64,000 nucleotides of DNA from Ramlibacter sp. WS9 (GTDB lineage Bacteria > Pseudomonadota > Gammaproteobacteria > Burkholderiales > Burkholderiaceae_C). Below, one piece after another: positions 46,816 through 56,100 of the stretch. Position 1 is the stretch's first letter. The number at the start of each line of letters is the position of its first letter. The stretch lies in contig NZ_RKMB01000001.1 of NCBI RefSeq assembly GCF_003797765.1, positions 434,001 to 498,000 of the forward strand, in the 5' to 3' direction. The notes beneath the pieces were generated by a model. The model was not told the origin of the DNA. It ran no database searches and saw only the letters and a program-made list of their open reading frames with translations. Both the position numbers and the translations under genes were made by a program.

Positions 46816-48504
46816 ATGAACGACGAACTCGAAGTCAAGTACCACCAAGGCAACATCACGCCCTTCTGGAAGAAGCTGCCGTTCTTCTTCCTGTTCCCCT
46901 TCAGCCGCATGAGCCCGCTCATCTTCATGGTCTGCATCGTTGCGGCCAGCGGGCTGGCCGGCATTGCCTTGGGCGCGTTCGGCCTGATCTTCAAGGGGTT
47001 CCTGGTTTACCTGGGCCTGCGCTATGCATTCAACGTCCTGGAGCTGTTCGCCAAGGGGCGCTTCGAAGGTGAATCGGTCGACCACACGCTGTGGGGACCG
47101 GAGAAGCGACCCGCCAAGCTGGGGCTGGTGATCACGCTCTTCGTCGTGTTCGGCATCAACTTCGGCAACGTGATGCTCGATTCCCGGCTGGCCAAGGACT
47201 CGCGCGCGCAAGACGTCATCATCGAGCGCTACAACAAAGAGCACGCCGCGGAGATCGCCCAACGCGAAGAGGCGATGGCGGCATACAAGAAGCACCTGGC
47301 CGATGTGCAAGCCGCGCCGACGCGGGCGCCCAAGCCCGCCGCCTATTCCGGCTCGGGCGATGAGGATTCGGACGCGCCAGAGTCCGCCGCCGCGGCGATC
47401 GCCGAAGCCGAAGCGATGCTGGAGCGGGCGCCCGAAGCCGGCCCCAGCCGCTCAGAAATCCTGCAGGGCAACACGCCGACCCCGGGTGACCCGCTGTGGA
47501 CGCGGCTGCAGCCTGTGTCGTTCTGGCTGGTGATGCTCGTCCTCAGCCTGCTGCTGCCCGCGGCGGCGATCATCATTGCGCTCGAAGACAAGTTCTTCAA
47601 GGCGCTCAATCCGCTCAACGTCGTCTACCTCGTGCAGACGATGGGCAGCGCGTACTTCGTTTTGTGGGGCTTCTTCCTGGCGATCGCCGGTACGCGGCAG
47701 ATGGTGCTGTCTGCCGGTTCCGGCTGGCCGGCGGCCGTGAGTTTCCCGCTGGAAATGGCCGTCGCCACGTACCTGGGGCTCGTGCTGTTTTCGATCATGG
47801 GCTACGCGCTCTACCAGTTCCACCAGGAGCTGCACCTCGACGTCGATGTTGACTTCGAAGACCACCGCAAGGCGGGCGGTGCCGAAGCGATCGCGAAGGT
47901 CGGCTCGGCCCGCGCCGCCGTGATGCAGGCCGAGCCCAAAGACCCGCTGGAGCGCAAGCTGCAGCCGCTGCTGGCTGAAGGCAAGATCAAGGAAGCCATC
48001 GCCGAGGTCAAGGACTTCATGCGCTACGACAAGCTCGACCCGGCGCTGAACAAGCGGCTGCATGGCCTGTACGTGCAGCAGGGCGACATGCCCGTGATCC
48101 TGACGCATGGGCAGCAGTGGCTCACGAGCCTTGCGCGCGCGGGCCAGGCCAAAGACGTGCTGGCGGCATTGCGGGCACTGCAGGCCATCGACCCGACGTA
48201 TGTCATCGAGGACGGCGACGTCATCCTGCCCGCCGCCACGGCTGCCACGCAGGCGCACGACGCCGCGCTCACCGCGAACCTGCTGCGCAACTTCGACAAG
48301 CGCTTTCCCAAGCACAAGGACACACCCGCCATCTACTACCTGGGCGCCAAGCTCTTGAGCGAGCAAAGCCGCCAGCACGAGAAGGCGGCGAAGATCCTGC
48401 GGGCGGTGTTGGCGCACTTCCCGGACCACCCGGTGGCCGGTGAGGCCAAGACATATCTGACGGTGTTGGAGTCGATGTTGGCCAAGGCGCCGGCGGCGGG
48501 CTGA
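46816..48504 (+). CDS. Membrane protein with C-terminal TPR-like region, unknown function
   Basis: A 562-residue inner-membrane protein that I do not recognise. Hydrophobic segments lie at about 35-60 (FMVCIVAASGLAGIALGAFGLIF), 98-115, 235-255 (WLVMLVLSLLLPAAAIIIAL), 270-290 and 312-335, separated by a charged Ala/Glu/Pro-rich loop after the second. The C-terminal 200 residues are soluble helical repeats resembling TPRs (LLAEGKIKEAIAEVKDFM; HEKAAKILRAVLAHFPDHPVAGEA). ATG at 46816 has a good GGAGGAG upstream. It is divergent from the secretion operon and precedes tRNA-Arg. It may be an assembly or scaffold protein; no enzymatic motif is visible. Confidence 0.85.
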   Translation: MNDELEVKYHQGNITPFWKKLPFFFLFPFSRMSPLIFMVCIVAASGLAGIALGAFGLIFKGFLVYLGLRYAFNVLELFAKGRFEGESVDHTLWGPEKRPAKLGLVITLFVVFGINFGNVMLDSRLAKDSRAQDVIIERYNKEHAAEIAQREEAMAAYKKHLADVQAAPTRAPKPAAYSGSGDEDSDAPESAAAAIAEAEAMLERAPEAGPSRSEILQGNTPTPGDPLWTRLQPVSFWLVMLVLSLLLPAAAIIIALEDKFFKALNPLNVVYLVQTMGSAYFVLWGFFLAIAGTRQMVLSAGSGWPAAVSFPLEMAVATYLGLVLFSIMGYALYQFHQELHLDVDVDFEDHRKAGGAEAIAKVGSARAAVMQAEPKDPLERKLQPLLAEGKIKEAIAEVKDFMRYDKLDPALNKRLHGLYVQQGDMPVILTHGQQWLTSLARAGQAKDVLAALRALQAIDPTYVIEDGDVILPAATAATQAHDAALTANLLRNFDKRFPKHKDTPAIYYLGAKLLSEQSRQHEKAAKILRAVLAHFPDHPVAGEAKTYLTVLESMLAKAPAAG

Positions 48505-48524
48505 GAGGGTTTCAATTCAGCTGA

Positions 48525-48530
48525 TATAAT
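48525..48530 (+). promoter_or_regulatory. -10 box of the tRNA-Arg gene
   Basis: A perfect TATAAT lies 10 bp before the mature tRNA 5' end. The -35 region is not close to consensus. Position fits a stable-RNA promoter. Confidence 0.5.
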
Positions 48531-48540
48531 CGTCGGCTTA

Positions 48541-48617
48541 GCGGCTGTAGCTCAGTTGGATAGAGTACTTGGCTACGAACCAAGGGGTCGTGGGTTCGAA
48601 TCCTGCCAGCCGCACCA
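48541..48617 (+). tRNA. tRNA-Arg (ACG)
   Basis: A complete 77-nt cloverleaf with encoded CCA: acceptor GCGGCTG/CAGCCGC, D arm GCTC/GAGT, anticodon stem CTTGG/CCAAG with loop CTACGAA (anticodon ACG, read as ICG after deamination by TadA), T arm GTGGG/CCTGC. It decodes CGU, CGC and CGA. A strong terminator follows nine bases downstream. Confidence 0.96.
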
Positions 48618-48625
48618 TATGAATC

Positions 48626-48664
48626 AAGGCCTTAGGTCAGAAATGACCTAGGGCCTTTTTCTTT
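48626..48664 (+). terminator. Rho-independent terminator of tRNA-Arg
   Basis: AAGGCCTTAGGTCA and TGACCTAGGGCCTT form a 14-bp stem with one G-T pair around a GAAA tetraloop, followed by TTTTTCTTT. This ends the tRNA-Arg transcript; the stem can also act in the reverse direction. Confidence 0.92.
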
Positions 48665-48883
48665 GCTGGGGGACTTTTGCTCCCGAATCTGCGCTATCGA
48701 ATGTTCATCGCGATATTGGCCGGGCAATAGTTGGCCAGCGCATGACGCTTGAGCCAGCCCTGCAGGTACTCCACCGCGACATGCCGTGACAAGAGGGGTG
48801 AAACTCATTAACCTAGTGAATCCAGGACCGAACGATGACATTGACGCCTGGATAACGTGCAGCGGTATCGATAGGCACTTGCA
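48665..48883. other. 219-bp spacer with a short gene-like remnant on the minus strand
   Basis: Between the tRNA terminator and the big kinase gene there is no complete gene. On the minus strand 48694-48795 reads about 30 codons that look protein-like (VEYLQGWLKRHALANYC) and end in TAG, but a stop lies just upstream and no start is evident. It may be the C-terminal end of a truncated gene; I cannot name it. Confidence 0.3.
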
Positions 48884-51800
48884 TTGACTGCTGAGTTGAC
48901 CCCTGAGGTCGTTCATCAAAGCCTGACCTCGCTGATCGTGCGCCTGCCCTTGGCCTCGGGGGAGAGCATTGTCCATAAGGCGCCACTCGGGCCGAACGCC
49001 ATGGAGCGGCTGCGGCATGAGAGCCGCATGCTCGCGCGCTTGGCCGGCGTCGCGGGCGTGCCGCAACTGGTTGCCGTGGCCCATCCGCCCGACGTCATTG
49101 CGATGCAGGACTGCGGCGGCCCGACGCTGGCGCAGGCGATTCACGCCGAGCCGACTGCCCTGCCTTTGCTGCTCCAATTAGCGCTGCAGTTGGCGCAGGT
49201 CATCGCCGCGATGCACGAGCGCGGCGTATTGCACCGAGACATCAACCCGAACCATATCCTGCTGTGCGGCCCGCAGCAGCGGCCGGTATTGATCGATTTC
49301 GAGCTGGCCACCACAGTGGCCGATGGGCAACCCGGTTTCATCCACCATCGCGAGATTCCCGGCACCCTGGCCTATCTGGCGCCCGAGCAGACCGGGCGGA
49401 CGGGCCGCAACGTGGACCAGCGGTCCGACTTGTATGCCTTGGGCGCGACGCTCTACGAAGCCGCGTGCGGCCGTCCTCCATTCGAGGCCTCGGACCCCCT
49501 GCAGTTGATACACGACCACTTGGCGAAGTTACCGACCCCGCCCGCCGAGTTGGAGCCCCGGGTGCCGCGGGCGCTGTCCGACATCATCCTGCGCCTGCTG
49601 GAAAAGGAGCCGGATCACCGTTACCAGAGCGCGGAAGGATTGGCTCATGATTTGACCCTGGCGATGCAAGCCCGCGCGCAGGGGAACGACGGGCCGCTTT
49701 CATTGGGTGAACGCGACTTTGCGTGGCGCCTGTCGCCTCCCTCTCGCCTGGTCGGCCGGGAAAGGGAGATCGCGGCGCTGCGCCGGTCCCTGGACGAGGC
49801 CATCGGAAACAGCGGCAGTGTCGTCTTCGTGGCGGGAGGGCCGGGGGTCGGAAAGACATCGCTGATCAACGAGTTGCGGCCGATGGTGGCGGCCCATCGC
49901 GGCTGGTTCGTGTCCGGAAAGTTCGACCAGTACCGCAGCGACGCTCCATCGGCCACCATTCAGGCCTTGCGGGCGCTGGGGCAATTGTTGCTGGCCGAAC
50001 CGCAGATGGAACTGGCCAGGCAGCGCGAGCGCATTCTGGAGTTTCTTGGAACGAACGCAGGATTGATCACGGGCGGCTCGCCCGAGTTCGCTCTGTTGCT
50101 CGGGCCCCAGCCCGAAGTCATTGCTGTTGACCCAGTCCAGACAGCAACCCGGGCACTGCTCAGTATCCTGGATCTGCTGCGGGCGCTCGTTTCTCCTGAC
50201 AGGCCGCTGGTGATGGTGCTCGACGACGTGCAGTGGGCGCACGGCATTTCGATCCGCTTCATCGACACCGTGCTGCATGCAGAGAAGATACCGGGCCTGC
50301 TATTGGTCTGCGCCTTTCGCGATGCCGAGGTGGAGGCGACTCACCCTCTTTCGGCCGCGCTGCCGCGTTGGGCCCGATTGGAACATGCGCCCGTCTTGCT
50401 GCGGCTTTCGAACCTTCCGCAAAGCGACCTGGGCGTGCTGTTGGCAGAGATGCTGAGAATGCCGATGGCTCAGGCCGCCCTGCTTGCGCAAGCCATAGAA
50501 CCTCACACCGGCGGTAACCCCTACGACACAGTAGAGCTGCTTAACGCACTGCGACGTGAGGGCGCGCTGCTGGCGGGGCCTACGGGTTGGCGATGGGACG
50601 AGGCGAGGGTACGCAACTACATCGGGCAGGGTAGCGTGGTTGACCTGGTGAGCGCGCGCATCGACCGGTTGCCCCCAGAAGGCGCTGCGCTGGTCCAGGC
50701 CGTGGCGTGTCTGGGCGGCGAAGTGGCATTGAGCCTGCTTCGAACAGCAACGGGTGTGCCGGCCTCAATGTTGGACGAGCAACTGGCAGCGCCGCTTGAA
50801 GACGGGCTCTTGATATCGCAGGCGGGAGATGACGGCCCCCTGCGCTTGCGGCACGACCGGGTACAGCAGGCTGCATATGACGCTCTGCGGCCGGCCCAGC
50901 GTCTTTCCATGCACCTGAGTTTCGCGCGGCGGCTCGCTCCCTGGCCCGCCTTCAGAGCGCAAGCGGCGGCACAGTACCTCACGGCCATCGCAGCGGTTCA
51001 TGCTCCAGACGAACGCCGCATTGTGGCGCGCCTCTTGCACGAACAGGCTATCCAGACACGCCGCCTCACCAACTACGTGACGGTGGAGCGCTATTTGACT
51101 GCGGCGATCAGGCTGCTCGATGGACTGGATAACGCAGCGGACCGGGAGTTGCGTGCGGTGCTGGAGATCGAGCAACATGCCGCGCTGTACAGCCTGGGGC
51201 GTCTCGAGGAAGCCGATGCGGTCTACCGCTCGATAGAGAGCCGTGGCGGTGATGCTCTGGACCTGGTTGAGCCTACCTGCGTGCAGGTGAGCAGCTTGAC
51301 CAACCGCAAACGTCCCCGAGACGCGGTGAATCTCGGCCTGACGCTATTGCGCCAGCTGGGGCTGGACGTACCGATTGAAGACATGGGTGCCAACGTAGCG
51401 GCCCGGCTGGACGCCTTTTGCCGATGGGTCGAACAAGACACCCTGGAAGAGGACCTGAAGAAGATTGAAACCCACGATCGCCGGGTGATTCTCACGGCGA
51501 AACTCATCGCACGCCTGGTGTCGCCGGCGGTGTTTTGCGATCAGATGGTGCTGGCTTGGCTGACGATGGAAAGTCAGCGGCTGTGGACGGAGACCGGCCC
51601 TTCCGCGGCGGCGATGGGCCTGATGGGTTGCACGCCCTTCGTCTCCATCTCATTGCGGCAGGACTACCGGGCCGGCTACAACGCCGTACGCCGCGTGCTG
51701 GCCGTGGGCCGAGCGCGTGGTTATGAGGCGGCAACATCCATGGCCTTGTTCCGATTTGCGACGTATTGCGCCCACTGGTTCGAGCCACTCGAAAACACCG

Positions 51801-54800
51801 TTCCACTTTTACGAGAATCCAGGGAGGGGCTGTTGCGGGCAGGCGATCTCCAACTGGCTTGCTTGACCCATTACACAGCGGTCAAGGTGCTTTTTGATTG
51901 CGCGCCGACTCTCGAAGAAGTTGACAGCGAGATCGAGTCCGGACTGGGCTTTGCGGCGCGCACAGGCAACGATCACGCCAACGCGGTGATTCTTCCTCAC
52001 CGGCAATTGGTGAATGCCTTGCGCGCCGAGATGCCGCCAACCGGTCACTTTACTGACGTCTGTTTCGACGAAGCCACGCGTCTCAAATGCATGGGCGCCG
52101 GACCCGCCGCGGCCTCCAACTTTCACATTTTCAACGCGCTCGGGTGTGTCCTGTTTTCGGACATGCCGGGACTCACGCAGCACGTGGCCGCGGGCTTGCA
52201 GGTACTGCCCTATCAGCACAGCATGTACGCGGTTGCGCTGGCGCATTTCTTGCGGGCAATGGCCTTGGCTGAACGGGTCAAGGCGGCCGGGCCCGGTGAG
52301 CGAAGTGAACTGCTTGGCGAACTGGAGCATTGCCATCGTTGGCTGGCTCTGCGAGCGGCCGATTGCCCCACCAATTTCCTGCACCTCCTCAAGCTGGTCG
52401 AGGCAGAGCGCGCCTGGAGCGTTGGCGATCCATGGAGTGCCGCTTGCGCCTTCGACGCCGCAGTGCGCGAGAGCGAGGCGAGCCGGCGGCCGTGGCATGC
52501 GGCGCTGATCAGCGAACGCGCGGGATTGTTCCACATGGCCCAAGGGCAGGAACACGCCGCCACGCAACTTCTGGGGAGAGCGTGTAGCCAGTACAGCGCC
52601 TGGGGAGCCAGTGCGAAGGTTCGGCAGCTTGAGCAAACTCATGCATTCTTGCAGGGAAAACACCCGACCAAGAGCGGGCCTGATCCAGACAGCCGCACCT
52701 ATTCCGCCGATTCCATTGACGCGCTGGCGTTGCTGCGCGCTTCGCAAGCCCTCAGCTCCGAAACCAGCCTGGCACAGCTCAAGGCCAGGGTGGTCGAGTT
52801 GCTGCGCACGCTGACAGGCGCCACGGCGGTGCAGTTCGTCCACTGGAGCGAAGACGCCAAGGGCTGGTTGGTGTCCGACCCACACGATCACACTTTGATC
52901 CGCGTCGAGGAAGCAGGCCGCCGCGGGCTGTTGCCGCTTTCGGCCTTCCGCTACGCTGAGCGCACCCGCGAGCCACTGGCGGTGGATGACGCGAGGCGCG
53001 ACGACCGCTTCGCGCGCGACCCCTATGTGGAGAAGCTGAGCTGCTGCTCCCTGCTGATCGTGCCCATCCTGAACCAGGGCGTTTTGCGCGCCATACTGCT
53101 GCTGGAAAACCAGCTCAGCCGCAGCGCTTTCCTGGCCGACCGGCTGGAGGCAGTGATGCTCATCGCTGGACAGCTTGCAGTCTCGCTGGAGAACGCGTTG
53201 CTGTACGGAAACCTGGACATGCTGGCCCAACAGCGGCAGCTGGCCCTGGACGCGGCGCGCATGGGGTCGTGGCATTACGACGCATTGACCGGGTCGAGCC
53301 GCTGTGACAAACGCTTCAGCGAAATCTATGGCGTTGACGCCAATGAACTGACGCACGAGCAGATCAGCGAACGCCTGCATCCGGAAGATGCTCCGGCGCT
53401 TTGGGCCGCGGTGGCGGCCGCGCTGGATCCGGAAGACCCCAAGCCTTATGCAATCGAATATCGCGTCAACCGTCTCGACGGCGAAATGCGTTGGGTCGAG
53501 GCGCACGGGCTGGCGGTTTTCGAGGAAGACGCCCAGGGCAGGCGCCGGGCCACCAGCATGGTTGGAACCGTGGCCGATATCACTGAGCGCAAGCGCGCCG
53601 AACAGGTGCTTCGGGACAACCAGCAGCTGCTGCAAAGCACGATGGAACACTTTCCTACCGAAATTGCGTACAAGGACAGCGAAGGCCGCTACCTGGACGT
53701 GAACAGCGCGGTCGAGAAAGTGGTGGGCATGTCCAGGGACCAGCTGCGCGGCCTGACCGCCTACGACGTGATGCCCGAGGAGGCGGCCGACGTTCTGAGG
53801 CAGCGCGATGTCGAGGTCATGCGGTCCAGGCGCGCAACGCAGGAGGAGAAGACCAGGCAGCTGCCCACCGGTACTTACATCTACTTTGACACCAGCTTCC
53901 CCTTGATCGACGCGCAGGGGCAGGTTTACGGCACCGGTCACATTTCGCACGACATCACGAGCTTGAAACGTGCCGAGGTCGCCCTTCATGCGCTGAACGA
54001 GCAGCTGCGCGAGGCCGACCGGAGAAAGGACGAATTCCTGGCCATGCTGGCGCACGAGCTGCGCAACCCTCTCTCGGCCATTTGCACCGCAGCCGAAGTC
54101 ATCCGTCTGCGCGAACCGGCCGACTCCGCGATACAGCGCGCCCGTGGCGTGGTCCAGCGCCAGGTGTTGCATTTGAGTCGATTGGTCGACGACCTGCTGG
54201 ATGTGTCGCGTATCACCAGAGGCAATGTACAGCTGCGCCAAGAGACGCTGGATCTGGGCGATGTCGCTATGGGCGCGGCCGGTTCGCTCACGTCGGCACT
54301 GCAAGCGGCCGGCCTGACTTTGGAGCCGCGCATCGGACGGCCACCGCCGGTCGTGCGCGGCGATGCCACCCGGCTGGCGCAGTGCATCCTCAACCTGCTG
54401 GACAACGCGTTGAAGTTCACGCCGCGCGGTGGCCGCATCATCCTGCGGGTTCTGCAAGAGGGGCCGCTGGCCGTCGTAGAAGTGTCGGACAGCGGCATCG
54501 GGCTCATCCCCGCCAGCCTGGAGAGAATCTTCGAGCCGTTCGTGCAGGAGCAGCCCAGCGGATGGAACGGCAATAGCGGGCTGGGCGTTGGCCTGGCACT
54601 GACGAGAAAGCTGGTAGAGCTCCACGGTGGCACCATCCGGGCTGCAAGCGAGGGGCTCGGCCACGGCAGCGTCTTTCGCATCGAGCTCCCCATTGCCGAC
54701 GCCGCGTTGCTCTCGCATTCGCAAGAACCGATTGCAGCGCTGGAGGGGGCGGGCGTGCGCGTCCTGGTGGTGGATGACAACGCCGACGCGGCCGAGATGC

Positions 54801-55126
54801 TGAGCCAAATGCTCGTTATGAGCGGCTTCGACTGCACCGTCGCGTACGATGGTGAGCAGGCCCTGTGCAAGGCCGAGCTGCTCCTCCCCGATGCGGCCCT
54901 GCTGGACATTGGCCTGCCCGATTTCGACGGTTATGAACTGTGTCGCCGTATCAGGCGCGCCAGCTTGAAAAAGCAACCGGTTCTGATCGCGTTGACCGGT
55001 TGGGGCCAGGACAAGGACAAGGAGCAGGCGGTCGCCGCCGGCTTCGATGGCCATCTGACCAAGCCCGCCGATCCCGGCAAAGTGGAAGCCTTACTTGCCA
55101 AATTGCTGGCGCAGCCAGCCAGGTAA
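48884..55126 (+). CDS. Hybrid sensor: degenerate STPK, AAA ATPase, GAF, two PAS, histidine kinase and receiver
   Basis: A 2080-residue signalling protein, probably cytoplasmic. Residues 1-270 form a Ser/Thr kinase-like domain: the catalytic loop reads HRDINPNH (117-124), where Lys is Asn and the metal-binding Asn is His, and DFG reads DFE (138-140), so phosphotransfer is doubtful. An AAA/NACHT-type ATPase follows (Walker A GGPGVGKT at 318-325, Walker B MVLDDVQW), then a long TPR-like helical region, a GAF domain (about 1280-1440), two PAS domains (about 1449-1575 and 1580-1700), a histidine kinase (LAHELRNP with His1724; NLLDNALKFT, DSGIGL, GLGVGLAL) and a C-terminal receiver with phospho-acceptor Asp2008 and Lys in LTKP. 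The first usable codon after an in-frame TAG is TTG 48884; the next Met would cut into the kinase N-lobe. The output target is not encoded nearby. Confidence 0.92.
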   Translation: MTAELTPEVVHQSLTSLIVRLPLASGESIVHKAPLGPNAMERLRHESRMLARLAGVAGVPQLVAVAHPPDVIAMQDCGGPTLAQAIHAEPTALPLLLQLALQLAQVIAAMHERGVLHRDINPNHILLCGPQQRPVLIDFELATTVADGQPGFIHHREIPGTLAYLAPEQTGRTGRNVDQRSDLYALGATLYEAACGRPPFEASDPLQLIHDHLAKLPTPPAELEPRVPRALSDIILRLLEKEPDHRYQSAEGLAHDLTLAMQARAQGNDGPLSLGERDFAWRLSPPSRLVGREREIAALRRSLDEAIGNSGSVVFVAGGPGVGKTSLINELRPMVAAHRGWFVSGKFDQYRSDAPSATIQALRALGQLLLAEPQMELARQRERILEFLGTNAGLITGGSPEFALLLGPQPEVIAVDPVQTATRALLSILDLLRALVSPDRPLVMVLDDVQWAHGISIRFIDTVLHAEKIPGLLLVCAFRDAEVEATHPLSAALPRWARLEHAPVLLRLSNLPQSDLGVLLAEMLRMPMAQAALLAQAIEPHTGGNPYDTVELLNALRREGALLAGPTGWRWDEARVRNYIGQGSVVDLVSARIDRLPPEGAALVQAVACLGGEVALSLLRTATGVPASMLDEQLAAPLEDGLLISQAGDDGPLRLRHDRVQQAAYDALRPAQRLSMHLSFARRLAPWPAFRAQAAAQYLTAIAAVHAPDERRIVARLLHEQAIQTRRLTNYVTVERYLTAAIRLLDGLDNAADRELRAVLEIEQHAALYSLGRLEEADAVYRSIESRGGDALDLVEPTCVQVSSLTNRKRPRDAVNLGLTLLRQLGLDVPIEDMGANVAARLDAFCRWVEQDTLEEDLKKIETHDRRVILTAKLIARLVSPAVFCDQMVLAWLTMESQRLWTETGPSAAAMGLMGCTPFVSISLRQDYRAGYNAVRRVLAVGRARGYEAATSMALFRFATYCAHWFEPLENTVPLLRESREGLLRAGDLQLACLTHYTAVKVLFDCAPTLEEVDSEIESGLGFAARTGNDHANAVILPHRQLVNALRAEMPPTGHFTDVCFDEATRLKCMGAGPAAASNFHIFNALGCVLFSDMPGLTQHVAAGLQVLPYQHSMYAVALAHFLRAMALAERVKAAGPGERSELLGELEHCHRWLALRAADCPTNFLHLLKLVEAERAWSVGDPWSAACAFDAAVRESEASRRPWHAALISERAGLFHMAQGQEHAATQLLGRACSQYSAWGASAKVRQLEQTHAFLQGKHPTKSGPDPDSRTYSADSIDALALLRASQALSSETSLAQLKARVVELLRTLTGATAVQFVHWSEDAKGWLVSDPHDHTLIRVEEAGRRGLLPLSAFRYAERTREPLAVDDARRDDRFARDPYVEKLSCCSLLIVPILNQGVLRAILLLENQLSRSAFLADRLEAVMLIAGQLAVSLENALLYGNLDMLAQQRQLALDAARMGSWHYDALTGSSRCDKRFSEIYGVDANELTHEQISERLHPEDAPALWAAVAAALDPEDPKPYAIEYRVNRLDGEMRWVEAHGLAVFEEDAQGRRRATSMVGTVADITERKRAEQVLRDNQQLLQSTMEHFPTEIAYKDSEGRYLDVNSAVEKVVGMSRDQLRGLTAYDVMPEEAADVLRQRDVEVMRSRRATQEEKTRQLPTGTYIYFDTSFPLIDAQGQVYGTGHISHDITSLKRAEVALHALNEQLREADRRKDEFLAMLAHELRNPLSAICTAAEVIRLREPADSAIQRARGVVQRQVLHLSRLVDDLLDVSRITRGNVQLRQETLDLGDVAMGAAGSLTSALQAAGLTLEPRIGRPPPVVRGDATRLAQCILNLLDNALKFTPRGGRIILRVLQEGPLAVVEVSDSGIGLIPASLERIFEPFVQEQPSGWNGNSGLGVGLALTRKLVELHGGTIRAASEGLGHGSVFRIELPIADAALLSHSQEPIAALEGAGVRVLVVDDNADAAEMLSQMLVMSGFDCTVAYDGEQALCKAELLLPDAALLDIGLPDFDGYELCRRIRRASLKKQPVLIALTGWGQDKDKEQAVAAGFDGHLTKPADPGKVEALLAKLLAQPAR

Positions 55127-55185
55127 GACCGAGAAGATCGACGCTAGGCCCTAGCTGCGCGACTTTTGCGCGACTCTTGCTCCGG

Positions 55186-55983
55186 TCACGGCGGGGGCCA
55201 GTCGCCGCGGTATCCAAGCTTCGTCGACAATTTTTTGGCTGCATCGGTGACGGCGACGATCGACTGTTCGACCATCGCCTCGGGGACCCGATTCTCGGGC
55301 GCCGACATGTTGATCGCCGCATGGAGCTTGCCGCCGGGCCCGAACACGGGGGCCGACACTGAAATCAGGTCGTCGCTCACCTCACCGCGGCTGACGTCGT
55401 AGCCATCGGTGCGAATGCGCGCCAGCCTCGCGCGCAAATCGTCGGCCGATGTGGGCTTGTTCTTCTTCAAGGCATCGAGCGGCCCGGTGATGATCGTTTC
55501 GCGCAGCTGCGGATCGCTGAATGCGAGCAGGATCTTGCTCGAACCCGTGTACAGCGGGCGCCGGCGCCCCAGGCGTGCGCTGACCTTGATGGTCCTGTTG
55601 GGCTCCCAGATGGCGACGCAAACCGACTGAAGCCCGTCGAGCACGCGCACCTGCGTGGTTTCGTGGACCTTCTCGCCGAGCTCCGCCAGAACCGGTGTCG
55701 CCATCGCCACGAGGTTGATCTGCACGGTCGCGGCACCGCCCAGCGTCAACATCATGTAGCCGAGCCGGTAGGTTCGCCCGGGCTCCCCGCAGGTGATCAG
55801 CCCCCGGCCTTCGAGCGTCTTGATGAGGCGGAACACACGAGCCTTCCCCAACCCGGCGCGCCGCGCGATTTCGGACAAACCGAGGTCCGGTTCGTTGGCC
55901 ACGATCTGAAGCAAGGTCACAGCGGCGTCGACCGATTCGACGGTGTATTTGGCCTGCTCAGCGGCGTAATTTGGTGATTCCAT
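55186..55983 (-). CDS. IclR family transcriptional regulator
   Basis: A 265-residue regulator: winged helix-turn-helix at about 20-80 (LGLSEIARRAGLGKARVFRLIKTL) and the IclR effector domain with ETTQVRVLDG, GRRRPLYTGSSKILLAF and the C-terminal VSAPVFGPGGKLHAAINMSAP. ATG at 55983 is favoured over a TTG two codons earlier. It is divergent from the peptide-type ABC/gamma-glutamyltransferase operon across 117 bp, so it most likely controls that operon; the effector is unknown, perhaps the imported substrate or its product. Confidence 0.94.
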   Translation of the reverse strand: MESPNYAAEQAKYTVESVDAAVTLLQIVANEPDLGLSEIARRAGLGKARVFRLIKTLEGRGLITCGEPGRTYRLGYMMLTLGGAATVQINLVAMATPVLAELGEKVHETTQVRVLDGLQSVCVAIWEPNRTIKVSARLGRRRPLYTGSSKILLAFSDPQLRETIITGPLDALKKNKPTSADDLRARLARIRTDGYDVSRGEVSDDLISVSAPVFGPGGKLHAAINMSAPENRVPEAMVEQSIVAVTDAAKKLSTKLGYRGDWPPP

Positions 55984-56023
55984 AGGCAAATCTTAACCCT
56001 GAATGACTGTTTTGTTTTGTCTA

Positions 56024-56040
56024 TCGAACCGACAGTTCGA
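56024..56040. promoter_or_regulatory. Candidate IclR operator
   Basis: TCGAAC and GTTCGA form a perfect inverted repeat with a 5-base spacer (CGACA), located midway between the divergent IclR gene and the transport operon. Half-site size and position suit an IclR-type dimer site; binding is not shown. Confidence 0.45.
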
Positions 56041-56100
56041 CTGAGTTGACGCGGCCGAAATTTTCGCCGATGCTTACGTGCACTTGATGGAGCTTTCAAA

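Noticed and set aside
51809..55054. Minus-strand open frame of about 1080 codons opposite the hybrid kinase
   Set aside because: The plus strand encodes clear GAF, PAS, histidine kinase and receiver motifs over the same stretch; the antisense frame has no recognisable domain.
48665..55185. Direct repeats (GACTTTTGCTCC-like) on both sides of the hybrid kinase gene as attachment sites
   Set aside because: The two copies near 48670 and 55160 are short and imperfect; such similarity is expected by chance.
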